From positions 186,001-250,000 of the forward strand of contig JAUHJS010000001.1 of NCBI GenBank assembly GCA_030412945.1: a stretch of 64,000 nt of DNA, given 5' to 3'. The notes beneath the pieces are model-generated. The model was not told the DNA's origin and did no database searches. It saw only the letters and a program-made list of their open reading frames with translations. Positions 35,350 through 43,748 of the stretch are shown here, in pieces. Numbering within the stretch: the first letter of the stretch is position 1; each line of letters begins with the position of its first letter. This DNA is from Shiella aurantiaca (lineage in GTDB: Bacteria > Bacteroidota > Bacteroidia > Cytophagales > Cyclobacteriaceae). Made by a program: the position numbers and the translations under genes.

Positions 35350-36333
35350 TTAGATACTTATAGATTGGATAAGTTCCTGCACCAATTTATCGGTAGTGAA
35401 GCCTTCGGCCTCGGCACGGAAGCTGAGCAAAACTCGATGGCGCAATACTGCAGGTGCTACCGCCTTTATATCGGCCTCACTCACCGCAAATCGGCCTTCC
35501 AAAAGCGCATGCGCCTTGGCGCAAACGATAAGAGCTTGTCCGGCACGCGGCCCTGCACCCCAGCGAACTTGTTCTTTCACCACAGCAAGCGAGGAAGTAT
35601 CGGGCCGAGTAGCCCGTACCATTCGCGCTACCCAGCTTACCAATTGCTCACCAATAAACACTTTGCGACAAGCATCTTGTAGTGCCTGAATTTCTTCTCC
35701 TTTCAATACAGAGGCAACAGGCGGGCGCTTTTCTCCGGTGGTTTGGGTCAAAATCTGAATCTCATGTGCTTCTTCCGGATAGCCCATCTTAATCAATAAC
35801 AAAAAGCGATCGAGCTGAGCTTCGGGTAGCGGATAGGTACCACCTTGTTCGATAGGGTTTTGTGTAGCCAAAATAAAGAAAGGCTTGGGCAAAGGATAGG
35901 TGTTTCCGGCATAGGAAACAGCATATTCCTGCATGGCTTCCAGCAAAGCGGCTTGTGTTTTAGGTGGCGTGCGGTTGATTTCATCGGCCAGTACGATATT
36001 GCTAAACAAAGGCCCTTTGTTGAATTTGAAAAAGCGTTTGCCCGAGGCGTGATCTTCCTCCAATACCTCCGTACCGATAATATCCGAAGGCATCAAATCT
36101 GGCGTAAACTGTATCCGTCTGAAATCGAGGAAAGTGGCTTCGGAGAGAGTTTTCACGAGCAAGGTTTTTGCCAAACCCGGTACACCTTCCAACAAAGCAT
36201 GCCCCCCGGCCAAAAAAGCCACCAAGAGCTGGTTAATGGCTTGTTCTTGCCCTACAATCACTTTAGCGATTTCACTTTTGAGCAAAGGAAGCTTCAATAG
36301 CGCTTCTTTCACTTGTCTTTCCGTATCTTCCAT
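35350..36333 (-). CDS. MoxR-family AAA+ ATPase
   Basis: 327 residues from ATG 36333; the frame also reaches a GTG at 36342, just before the DUF4159 stop. Key motifs: Walker A 'EGVPGLAKT' (about 54-62, the GxPGxxKT of MoxR), Walker B 'VLADEINRTPPKTQ' (about 115-128), sensor 'FILATQNPIEQGGTYPLPEAQLD' region and the C-terminal AAA lid. MoxR ATPases act as chaperones that activate metal- or envelope-linked targets through VWA partners such as DUF58. Second gene of the operon. Confidence 0.94.
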   Translation of the reverse strand: MEDTERQVKEALLKLPLLKSEIAKVIVGQEQAINQLLVAFLAGGHALLEGVPGLAKTLLVKTLSEATFLDFRRIQFTPDLMPSDIIGTEVLEEDHASGKRFFKFNKGPLFSNIVLADEINRTPPKTQAALLEAMQEYAVSYAGNTYPLPKPFFILATQNPIEQGGTYPLPEAQLDRFLLLIKMGYPEEAHEIQILTQTTGEKRPPVASVLKGEEIQALQDACRKVFIGEQLVSWVARMVRATRPDTSSLAVVKEQVRWGAGPRAGQALIVCAKAHALLEGRFAVSEADIKAVAPAVLRHRVLLSFRAEAEGFTTDKLVQELIQSISI

Positions 36334-36342
36334 ATCGTTCAC

Positions 36343-36957
36343 TTAAGCGCTTAGCGCATATACTATAATGTTCACTCCAAATCGGGTATTGTCTACCTTA
36401 AGCCATCGCTTATTTCGGTAGTCGTAATCCCACTCACAGCCATAATCTTTGTTGCTGTACAAAACCCCTATCCTACCATTCACAATTTTGGCTTTCAGGT
36501 ATTTATGTACCAAATCATCGCCCCAACCATTTAGCTCAACCGAAGTGGCCGGAGGCCCATCAAACCGAAAAAAACAAGTATACAGCGGATGGTCGTTTGG
36601 GATTTCTACCATGGCCTTCTCACCCCAGAGCTTTTGCATCTGGGCTTCGAATGACTTGGCAAAGAGGCCATCGATATCGTGGTTGCAATCATCTACAAAT
36701 ACAAACCCGCCATTATCTACATATTGCTTAAAGTTAGCTGCTTCTTCGGTACTGAAATCCACCAGTTTGTGGCCACTGAGGTAACAAAACGGACTTTGAA
36801 AAATCTCTTGACTGGATAATGCCACTACACGCTCCTTTTCATCTACAGGAATGGTAGTATACTCAATCAGGGAATTGAGCAAATTGGCCGGCATGCGCTG
36901 GTCGGTGTTCCAGTTGCCAGATTGGTACATGAGGCGTGTAAAGAAAAACTTCTGCAT
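36343..36957 (-). CDS. DUF4159 domain-containing protein
   Basis: 204 residues, no signal peptide in the first 30. The sequence 'FFFTRLMYQSGNWNTDQRMP' at the start, 'YVDNGGFVFVDDCNHD' near 95 and 'DYGCEWDYDYRNKRW' near 175 are DUF4159 features. The fold looks like a class I glutamine-amidotransferase-like alpha/beta domain, but no catalytic Cys-His pair is evident. It is the first gene of the MoxR/DUF58/BatA operon and divergent from the patatin gene with 162 bases between. In other Bacteroidota DUF4159 proteins are also found beside MoxR/BatA genes. Confidence 0.85.
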   Translation of the reverse strand: MQKFFFTRLMYQSGNWNTDQRMPANLLNSLIEYTTIPVDEKERVVALSSQEIFQSPFCYLSGHKLVDFSTEEAANFKQYVDNGGFVFVDDCNHDIDGLFAKSFEAQMQKLWGEKAMVEIPNDHPLYTCFFRFDGPPATSVELNGWGDDLVHKYLKAKIVNGRIGVLYSNKDYGCEWDYDYRNKRWLKVDNTRFGVNIIVYALSA

Positions 36958-37119
36958 GGCGATATCCTACTCTATAAAGATGGACAAAAGCCCCTAGGGA
37001 ATGAAAACCTATTATTTGAGCGGTTGGAAAGCGTATTTTTCCCTGAGTTTTGTACAGATAAGCAATAATGTTTTTACCACACAGATGAAAAATGTAATTT
37101 CAAGGAAATTCAAATAGCT

Positions 37120-38013
37120 ATGCATAAACAGAAAGTACACCTCGTGCTGGGCAGTGGTGGCGCACGCGGCATTGCCCATATTGGGGTGATTGAAGAATTG
37201 GAAAAGAATGGATTTTCCATACAATCGGTATCGGGAAGCTCTATGGGAGCGCTGGTAGGCGGTATTTATTGTGCCGGACAGCTAGAAACTTATAAAAACT
37301 GGCTTGTAAATCTGGATAAAATCGATGTACTCCGCTTGGTAGATTTCACCCTGAGCAGCTATGGATTTGTGAAAGGCGACCGTGTGTTCAGCGCTATCGA
37401 AAAACTTATTGGCGACCATTATATTGAAGATTTCCGCATTCCCTTTACGGCCGTAGCCACCGATATCACGCTCAAAAAAGAGGTTCATTATACCTCAGGA
37501 AGTTTGTTCAATGCCCTTAGGGCTTCTGTAGCCATTCCTTCCGTGCTTACCCCCGTTCACAGTGGTAAATCAAGCTTGGTAGATGGCGGTGTGCTCAATC
37601 CATTGCCTTTATCAGTCATTAAAAAACAAGCTGATGAATGGGTAGTGGCAGTTAATGTAAATGCCAACATTCCTCCGCGCATGCGCTCAAGCAAGGAAAG
37701 CAAACAAGAAAAAGAAGAGAAAAACGAATACCTGAGCAAGATGTACGACTTGGTAAGCCAAGTGTGGAACAGCAAGTCGAAAAAGGAATCAGAGGAAAAA
37801 ATGGGGCTTTTTGAGCTAATGAACCGCTCGGTAGACTTATTGCAAGATAAACTGACGGAGCTTACCCTGGCCTCTTACCAACCTGAGATTGTGGTAAATA
37901 TCAGCCGCGATGAATGCAGCACCTTTGAATTCTATCGTGCTAAAGAGTTAATCAAAATTGGAAAAGAAGCGCTTCAGCATGCCCTTGAGGAAATGGAAGC
38001 GCCCAAATCTTAA
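37120..38013 (+). CDS. Patatin-like phospholipase
   Basis: 297 residues. The patatin dyad is complete: the glycine-rich oxyanion motif 'GSGGARGIAHIGV' (about 8-20), the nucleophile elbow GSSMG (Ser near 40) and the Asp of 'LVDGGVLNPLP' (near 157). No signal peptide or membrane anchor is visible, so probably cytoplasmic or peripheral. Such enzymes hydrolyse acyl ester bonds of phospholipids. Its last four bases overlap the end of the convergent ferredoxin gene. Confidence 0.9.
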   Translation: MHKQKVHLVLGSGGARGIAHIGVIEELEKNGFSIQSVSGSSMGALVGGIYCAGQLETYKNWLVNLDKIDVLRLVDFTLSSYGFVKGDRVFSAIEKLIGDHYIEDFRIPFTAVATDITLKKEVHYTSGSLFNALRASVAIPSVLTPVHSGKSSLVDGGVLNPLPLSVIKKQADEWVVAVNVNANIPPRMRSSKESKQEKEEKNEYLSKMYDLVSQVWNSKSKKESEEKMGLFELMNRSVDLLQDKLTELTLASYQPEIVVNISRDECSTFEFYRAKELIKIGKEALQHALEEMEAPKS

Positions 38014-38330
38014 TTTCCGTCACCTCTAAGGCGGATTACCGCGTTTTGCAAATGCTCTCCAATGCGGATTTGGCAGGCTAATCGACTGGCATTTACCGCA
38101 TTGGGCAGGGTATCTATCATATCCAGTTCGGCATCATTGGCCTCCGGCAAGCGCTCAAGGCCTTCGGTAAATTCCACATGGCAAGTGGCACACAAAGCCA
38201 TGCCACCACAGGTAGCCAATACCGGATAGTCGGAGGCTTTCAAGATTTCCATCAAACTCAAGCCCATATCAGCCGGAGCTTCTACTGGGTGGGTCATGCC
38301 CTGCTCATCGATTACAGAAAATTGTACCAT
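38010..38330 (-). CDS. 2Fe-2S ferredoxin
   Basis: 106 residues with the [2Fe-2S] cluster pattern C-x5-C-x2-C ('ATCGGMALCATCHVEF', near 40-55) and a fourth Cys in 'ASRLACQIRIG' (near 87). The adrenodoxin-type spacing and the downstream 'ADMGLSLMEIL' helix match bacterial electron-transfer ferredoxins. It sits 189 bases after, and on the same strand as, a ferredoxin-NADP reductase gene, which supplies a likely electron donor or acceptor. Confidence 0.9.
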   Translation of the reverse strand: MVQFSVIDEQGMTHPVEAPADMGLSLMEILKASDYPVLATCGGMALCATCHVEFTEGLERLPEANDAELDMIDTLPNAVNASRLACQIRIGEHLQNAVIRLRGDGN

Positions 38331-38472
38331 GTATTTTAAATGTCTTAAGTAGTAAGTACCAAGTCTTGTGAATTAAGTATGTAGTATTTGGTATGTAGGG
38401 TAACATTTAGTCGGCCAAGAACTAGAGGCTAAATATATTTCCCACAAGAATGTCCTCAGCATAACCGAGACC

Positions 38473-38521
38473 GTCAACTGTCAACTGTCAACTGTCAACT
38501 GTCAACTGTCAACTGTCAACT
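38473..38521. repeat. Seven perfect copies of GTCAACT
   Basis: A 49-base tandem repeat of a 7-base unit. The last copy ends inside the stop codon of the reductase gene (38520-38522 on the minus strand), so the array is in the 3' untranslated region between the reductase and ferredoxin genes. Each pair of units can form no long stem, so a terminator is unlikely. Confidence 0.85.
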
Positions 38522-39521
38522 AGAACGCATTTACCCCATTTACAGTCGTGTATTTAAAGCTTAGTTTTTGGTCGGGATATACGTATTTGAAGGCGCTTTG
38601 GCACATCAGGGCTGCTTCGTGGAATCCGCACAAAATCAATTTCAGTTTACCCGGATAGGTATTGATATCGCCAATGGCATAAATGCCCGGAATATTGGTA
38701 GAATAATCAAAAGTATTTACCTCCACGGCATTTTTATCGATGTTCAAGTTCCAATCGGCAATAGGCCCAAGCTTGGGACTTAATCCAAACAAAGGAATCA
38801 AGTAATCAGCTTCAATGCGCTGGCTTTGTCCGGATGTGCTTAATGTGATGGCTTTCAGGTGGTCCTCCCCTTCTAATCCAGTAAGCTGGGCATTTAGTAC
38901 CAGGTCGATTTTGCCTTCCTTGGCCAGTTCGACTACTTTCTCGGCCGAATCAGGCGCGCCACGGAAGCTTTCGCTACGGTGTACCAAAGTTACGCGCTCC
39001 GCCACATTAGCGAGGAACAAAGTCCAGTCGAGGGCTGAATCACCACCTCCGGCCAATACAATACGCTTATTGCGGAATTTCTCGGGGTCTTTCACCATGT
39101 ACTCCACGCCTCTTTTCTCGAATTTCTCTAATTGCGGAAGTTCCGGTTTGCGTGGTTCAAAACAGCCTAAACCTCCGGCTATCACCACCACTTTGGCGTG
39201 GATTTCGGTCGCATCGCTGGTGTATAAAATAAAGCTACCATCTTCCATCTGCTTCAAGCGTTCTACCCTTTCGCCCAAGGTAAAAGTAGGATTGAAAGGC
39301 CTAATTTGTTCCATCAGATTATCCACCAACTCCTGAGCCTTCACTTCCGGAAAACCGGGAATATCATAAATGGGTTTCTTGGGATATATCTCGGAAAGCT
39401 GACCGCCCACTTGGGGCAAAGCGTCTATCAGATGGCAACGCATTTTTAACAGTCCGGCTTCAAAAACACTGAACAAGCCCACAGGGCCGGCTCCAATGAT
39501 GCAGATATCGGTAGTAATCAT
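38520..39521 (-). CDS. Ferredoxin-NADP reductase, type 2 (thioredoxin-reductase-like)
   Basis: 333 residues. FAD-binding motif 'IGAGPVGLFSVFEAG' (residues 9-23), 'VGGQLSEIYPKKPIYDIPGF' (the FNR2 hallmark), NADP-binding 'VLAGGGDSALDWTLFLA' (near 155) and a final FAD-contacting 'GIYAIGDIN'. There is no CxxC redox pair, which separates it from thioredoxin reductase. It transfers electrons between NADPH and ferredoxin; the ferredoxin gene downstream is the likely partner. A TACCTTTG element (plus-strand 39550-39557) lies 28 bases before the start codon. Confidence 0.93.
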   Translation of the reverse strand: MITTDICIIGAGPVGLFSVFEAGLLKMRCHLIDALPQVGGQLSEIYPKKPIYDIPGFPEVKAQELVDNLMEQIRPFNPTFTLGERVERLKQMEDGSFILYTSDATEIHAKVVVIAGGLGCFEPRKPELPQLEKFEKRGVEYMVKDPEKFRNKRIVLAGGGDSALDWTLFLANVAERVTLVHRSESFRGAPDSAEKVVELAKEGKIDLVLNAQLTGLEGEDHLKAITLSTSGQSQRIEADYLIPLFGLSPKLGPIADWNLNIDKNAVEVNTFDYSTNIPGIYAIGDINTYPGKLKLILCGFHEAALMCQSAFKYVYPDQKLSFKYTTVNGVNAF

Positions 39522-39549
39522 AGCTTTAATTTTACTCTTTAAAACGATA

Positions 39550-39557
39550 CAAAGGTA
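39550..39557 (-). promoter_or_regulatory. -7 promoter element of the reductase gene
   Basis: CAAAGGTA on the plus strand is TACCTTTG on the minus strand, a perfect TAnnTTTG. No TTG lies at the expected 19-21 bases upstream, so only half the promoter is convincing. Confidence 0.45.
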
Positions 39558-39600
39558 ATTTTGTTTGTATAAATATTATTAGTGTAGCAACTATTTTTAT

Positions 39601-40038
39601 TTAAAGAGAAAGGTTGCTATAAATGGTGTTCAAAATACGCTTGAATTCTTCAAAATCGGCATCTGACAGGTTATGCCAAGCATGCGTGCGGATTTCGGCT
39701 ACTTGAGGTTTCATAAACTCTACCTTGGCTTTTCCCTCCTCAGTAAGGTGAATAATAAAACTCCTGCGGTCGCTGGGGTGCATTTTGCGTTCTACTAATT
39801 CCTTTTTGCACAGCAAATCGATGATGCGGGTAAGCGTAGGATGATCTTTGTAGGTGAGTTCAGCAATCTCGCGCTGGTTGAGGTCATTATGATCATACAA
39901 AACCTTGAGCACTTGCCATTGATCTACCGTTACTTCAAAGCCCAGCTCATTGAACTTACGCTGCGCAAACTGCTTTACGCTACGAGCGGTTCGTTCCAAC
40001 AAAAAGCTGTAGGTATTATATTTCTCGTTTTGGTTCAT
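39601..40038 (-). CDS. MarR family transcriptional regulator
   Basis: 145 residues. Winged-helix core: 'VDQWQVLKVLYDHNDLNQRE', 'IAELTYKDHPTLTRIIDLL', 'KKELVERKMHPSDRRSFIIHLT' with the DRR wing motif typical of MarR. The start codon is 23 bases inside the end of the upstream TPR kinase gene, so it is translationally coupled. A reductase gene follows after 79 bases with its own promoter element. The ligand is unknown. Confidence 0.92.
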   Translation of the reverse strand: MNQNEKYNTYSFLLERTARSVKQFAQRKFNELGFEVTVDQWQVLKVLYDHNDLNQREIAELTYKDHPTLTRIIDLLCKKELVERKMHPSDRRSFIIHLTEEGKAKVEFMKPQVAEIRTHAWHNLSDADFEEFKRILNTIYSNLSL

Positions 40039-42658
40039 AGTTTGTTTTTTTAGTCGATAAATCAGGGAAACTCAAGGTGATAGTTGTTCCCTGACCTAAA
40101 GTACTTTCCAGCTGTATTCTTCCTTGAAGTCGCATTATGGCTCGTTTTACAATATATAAGCCGAGTCCGTTTCCTTTACTTGATTCGTTGGCACGCACAT
40201 ACATATCAAAAACCTCTTTGTGATATTCCTCCGGAATCCCCTGTCCGTTATCTTTTATGGTAATGATGAATTCTTGCGGTGTATAATCAACAGAAATAGA
40301 GCACATTGGATTGGTGGAATGCGAATAGTCAGCCACATTCTCCAAAATCATACTCAATGCAATGCGCAGAATGGAAGGATAGCTCGTCAAAAGTGGTAAC
40401 TCATCTTGTGCTTGGATATGCACGTTTATGTTACCAAAGTTTCCATTCTTTTGTTGATATGCAATAATTTCAGTAATCAGGTTAGAAATAGAAAATTGGT
40501 ATAGTTCTGCATCCTCAGAACCAATCTCACTTATGAACTGTAGCTTTTTCAGCATAGCATCCAAGTGGGTGGCCGTTTCCTTCACCTTATCGAAAAGCAT
40601 AAGGGCCTCTGGATTTGAAACGCTTATAGTTGCTACCTCTGCGATACCCAAAAAGGTAGTAACAGGACGTCTAAAATCATGACTTGAGCGATAAAAGAAA
40701 GTATCCAATTCATGATAGGCTTGTTCTAATTCCTGGGTTCTTTTCTTCACAGTCTCCTCCAAATTATTCATGATGGTGAGTACTCGCTCATTGGCCTCCT
40801 TCAGTTCTTCCGATTGTGTCTGCATTTCCTCCTTTTGCTCATAAATATCATAATTCAACCGCTTCAGTTCTTCATTGCTTTTCTTCCTTTCTCTACTGTT
40901 TCTCGCAATTATGAGACTTAACCATATTAATATGAAGATAATCACCATCGATAAAATCAACACATTTCGCTGATTATCAATCACCTCTTCTCTAAGCACC
41001 AATTCGTTGGCGTTTTTCTCACTTTCTAATTGAAGGAGTGAAATCTCACGATCTTTATTGGCAAGGCTCAGGCTCGCCTCAATATCCCTTTGGTATTTGA
41101 TTTGTTGTTCGCTGAACAGACTATCACTCAGATAACTATATTTTTTATAAAAATCTAGTGACTTCTTATAATCGCCCATCAAATCATAGGACTCGCTTAG
41201 GTATTGGTAGGTATACAATAAGGAGCGGAAAGATTTAATCCTTTTGTTAATCTCTTCTGCTTTCGCCAAGAGCATTATAGCCTCTTTGGGTTTGCCTGTT
41301 TTGTTAAGTACGTGCGCTATGCTATTGTATGAAATGGCAATTCCAGCTTCGTTTCCTAAGCTCTTTTCTATGGTCAGACTTTTCTGATGCCGTACTAAGG
41401 CTTCCTCCCAATTGGCTTCTTCTTCAAAAACAAGCGCCAAATTATACATACTTGCTGCCAAACCGGCCACATCTCCTGCCGATTCTCGTACCGCAAGTGC
41501 CTTCTCTAAGAAGTAGCGTGCCGAATCATATTGAGATTGTTGTAAATACAAGAGCCCCAAGGTATTATCTGCTTGTGCCAACCCAAGCGGCCTATTCTGA
41601 ATGGTATAAAGATCTGCAGCCTTTTTATTATAATTTTTAGCCAAATAAATATTGCCTTGTTCTTTATATAAATAGGCAAATTCCAGATAAGCGTCTGCCA
41701 AAATATTGTCTAGGGAATGGAGTTGTGCGAGCTTGATAGCCTCAACTAAAAAATCTATGGCACGTTTGTAATCGGAACCTTCTAAAAAGAGATCAGCCAG
41801 CTTTACTTTTAACTCAGCAATGCCTTGAGGTACATTTTGCTTTTCATACACCTGCAGACTTTCCTGATAATACACCCTGGCACTATCAAACTTGCCCCAA
41901 GTGGTGAAAACGTCACCCAGAAGCATGTGTGCATAGGCCACAGAAATCAGCTGATTGGTAGAATCACTGAGCCTAAGCATCTTTTGCCCAATCCGAATCG
42001 CCTTTTCATATTCGCCACGCTTAGCTGCCACTTGGGCTAAGGTGAAATAACCATTGGGGTTTACTAAACTTATGCCTAGGCTATCTCTAATGGCTACCGC
42101 CCGCACGATACTTTTCTCTGCTTCTTCTAATTGATTCAGTTCATAGTAGGCCCGCGCACGAATGGAAAGCACGGAAGCCTCTTCATCGGAGGTCAATGAG
42201 AGTCTATTCTCCAAATTATCCACTACTTGCAAAGCTTTATTATGGAAACCAGCATTATTATGCAGATTGCCTTTTAGTAGGCTTACATATATTTCCTTTT
42301 CAGGTAAGGCCATTTGCCGAGCCAGTACTAAGGCGCTGTCGTAATAGGAAGCAGCATCTGAATAATTGCCCACACCGTAGGAATAAATCCCTTCATTTAC
42401 GAACACCTGAAGCATGGCTTGCTTATTCCTTGTTTTTAAGGACAAAGCACGTGCACTATCGGCATACTGTTTTCCTTTTTCGTAATCGGAGTTCCATTGG
42501 GTATTGGCTAATTGAAAGAAGATATCCATGCGGAGGCTGTCCCTTTTTTCATTTTTCAATTGCTCCAATAGCGCTTTTTCTTGCCCCTTTACAGGGTTGC
42601 CAAAAAAGAGAGAGACTCCTAAGGCCAGAAAACAAATTACTTTTGGGGACATGAACAT
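40016..42658 (-). CDS. TPR-sensor histidine kinase
   Basis: 880 residues from ATG 42658 (TTG 42661 and ATG 42652 are alternatives). Signal peptide (about 1-26), about ten tetratricopeptide repeats ('AQVAAKRGEYEKAIRIGQKM', 'GLLYLQQSQYDSARYFLEKA', about 60-500), a transmembrane helix (about 565-585), a coiled coil ending 'TQELEQAYHELDTFFYR', H-box 'SSHDFRRPVTTF' with His660, N-box 'MILENVADYSHS' (unusual: Asn present but the following residues differ), G1 'DNGQGIP' and G2 'GNGLGLYIVK'. A Bacteroidota TPR kinase without receiver domain. Overlaps the MarR gene by 23 bases. The lone ABC ATPase gene lies 55 bases upstream. Confidence 0.87.
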   Translation of the reverse strand: MFMSPKVICFLALGVSLFFGNPVKGQEKALLEQLKNEKRDSLRMDIFFQLANTQWNSDYEKGKQYADSARALSLKTRNKQAMLQVFVNEGIYSYGVGNYSDAASYYDSALVLARQMALPEKEIYVSLLKGNLHNNAGFHNKALQVVDNLENRLSLTSDEEASVLSIRARAYYELNQLEEAEKSIVRAVAIRDSLGISLVNPNGYFTLAQVAAKRGEYEKAIRIGQKMLRLSDSTNQLISVAYAHMLLGDVFTTWGKFDSARVYYQESLQVYEKQNVPQGIAELKVKLADLFLEGSDYKRAIDFLVEAIKLAQLHSLDNILADAYLEFAYLYKEQGNIYLAKNYNKKAADLYTIQNRPLGLAQADNTLGLLYLQQSQYDSARYFLEKALAVRESAGDVAGLAASMYNLALVFEEEANWEEALVRHQKSLTIEKSLGNEAGIAISYNSIAHVLNKTGKPKEAIMLLAKAEEINKRIKSFRSLLYTYQYLSESYDLMGDYKKSLDFYKKYSYLSDSLFSEQQIKYQRDIEASLSLANKDREISLLQLESEKNANELVLREEVIDNQRNVLILSMVIIFILIWLSLIIARNSRERKKSNEELKRLNYDIYEQKEEMQTQSEELKEANERVLTIMNNLEETVKKRTQELEQAYHELDTFFYRSSHDFRRPVTTFLGIAEVATISVSNPEALMLFDKVKETATHLDAMLKKLQFISEIGSEDAELYQFSISNLITEIIAYQQKNGNFGNINVHIQAQDELPLLTSYPSILRIALSMILENVADYSHSTNPMCSISVDYTPQEFIITIKDNGQGIPEEYHKEVFDMYVRANESSKGNGLGLYIVKRAIMRLQGRIQLESTLGQGTTITLSFPDLSTKKTNYEPKREI

Positions 42659-42713
42659 CAATTAGGTACCTAATATAGTAATAAACCTACTAAACTAGAG
42701 TAATGGATAAAAA

Positions 42714-43664
42714 TTAAGGATTGGGGACTTTAAGGTGGACATCCTGCGGAAGGTTTGATGTGGGGTCGTTCTTGTATTGCACCCACAGCACCTGTTCATC
42801 AGCGAGTTTTATTTGCAGTAAATAATAAGGCCCCATAAACAGCGATTTTTCTACGCGCCCTTCAAAAGTATCTACACCCGGTGTCAATAGTACCTCAAAC
42901 TGTTCTGGCCGATATATTTTCTCATACCAATACGAAAAGTACCCACCTAATGCAGCCACATAGGCATCTTTAGGTTGCGTATATATCTCTTGAGGACTTC
43001 CTTTTTGCACAATTTTTCCATTTTTCATCACCCACACCTTTTGTGGAATACTCAGGGCATCTTCGGCATCATGGGTTACCCATAGCACCGTGGTACCAAG
43101 TTGGTGAATATCTCTCAAGGTTTGGGAAAGAGCCTCTTTATGCAGGGCATCCAGATTAGAGAAGGGTTCGTCCAGCAAAAGTACTTTGGGCTTAGTAACC
43201 CATGCGCGCGCAATGGAAAGGCGCTGTTTTTCCCCTCCAGAAAGTGTTTCTATTTTACGCTCTTTGAGGCGTTCCAGTCGGCATAGCTGAAGTGCCTGAC
43301 GTGTGCGCTGCTGAATAAGTTTATCGGGAATGCCTCGCCCGCGGAGCATCTGGCGAATATTGAGCTCCACCGTGGTAGCATGCGCTAGTTTAAAATCTTG
43401 ATGTACCAAAGCAATAGCTTCATGCCCAGCGATTAGTTTTTCCTGAGGACCGGCCAAGGGCTTTCCTTCAAAATCAATTGTCCCTTCAGTAAGCTGCTCT
43501 AGCCCAGCCAAAAGACGCAACAGGGTAGATTTCCCCGCGCCACTTTGCCCCAAGATGCTGATCATCTCTCCGGCTTCTATCCGAAGGCTTACAGGCCCGA
43601 GGGCGGGTTTGCTACCTGAGGAATACGTTTTACTGACTTTATGGAGGACAAACTGAATAGACAT
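42714..43664 (-). CDS. ABC transporter ATP-binding protein (CysA/PotA-like), no permease nearby
   Basis: 316 residues. Walker A 'LGQSGAGKST' (about 38-47), signature 'LSGGEKQRLS' (near 142), Walker B 'VLLLDEPFSN' (near 162) and H-loop 'VTHDAED' (near 195). The C-terminal 80 residues form a TOBE-like regulatory domain ('VWVMKNGKIVQKGSPQEIY' then beta strands), as in importers of sulfate, molybdate, polyamine or sugars. No permease or binding protein gene is next to it, so it may work with components elsewhere or have another function. It precedes the TPR kinase by 55 bases. Confidence 0.85.
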   Translation of the reverse strand: MSIQFVLHKVSKTYSSGSKPALGPVSLRIEAGEMISILGQSGAGKSTLLRLLAGLEQLTEGTIDFEGKPLAGPQEKLIAGHEAIALVHQDFKLAHATTVELNIRQMLRGRGIPDKLIQQRTRQALQLCRLERLKERKIETLSGGEKQRLSIARAWVTKPKVLLLDEPFSNLDALHKEALSQTLRDIHQLGTTVLWVTHDAEDALSIPQKVWVMKNGKIVQKGSPQEIYTQPKDAYVAALGGYFSYWYEKIYRPEQFEVLLTPGVDTFEGRVEKSLFMGPYYLLQIKLADEQVLWVQYKNDPTSNLPQDVHLKVPNP

Positions 43665-43713
43665 GCTGCAAAAGTACGGTTCCCGAAGCGATTATCGTAT
43701 CGGTATAATAAAT

Positions 43714-43737
43714 AAAGGAGACCTTGAGGTCTCCTTT
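43714..43737 (-). terminator. Candidate terminator of the tldE gene
   Basis: Perfect ten-base stem AAAGGAGACC / GGTCTCCTTT with the 4-base loop TTGA, 11 bases past the tldE stop. On the minus strand the following bases are AT-rich but not a clean T run. Confidence 0.7.
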
Positions 43738-43748
43738 GTGTGTTTCGC

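Noticed and set aside
35365-35689. Plus-strand frames of about 100 codons opposite the MoxR gene
   Set aside because: They mirror the high-scoring MoxR frame and show no family motif or start signal; they are antisense shadows.
38473-38521. Possible CRISPR array
   Set aside because: The unit is only 7 bases with no spacers; it is a plain tandem repeat.
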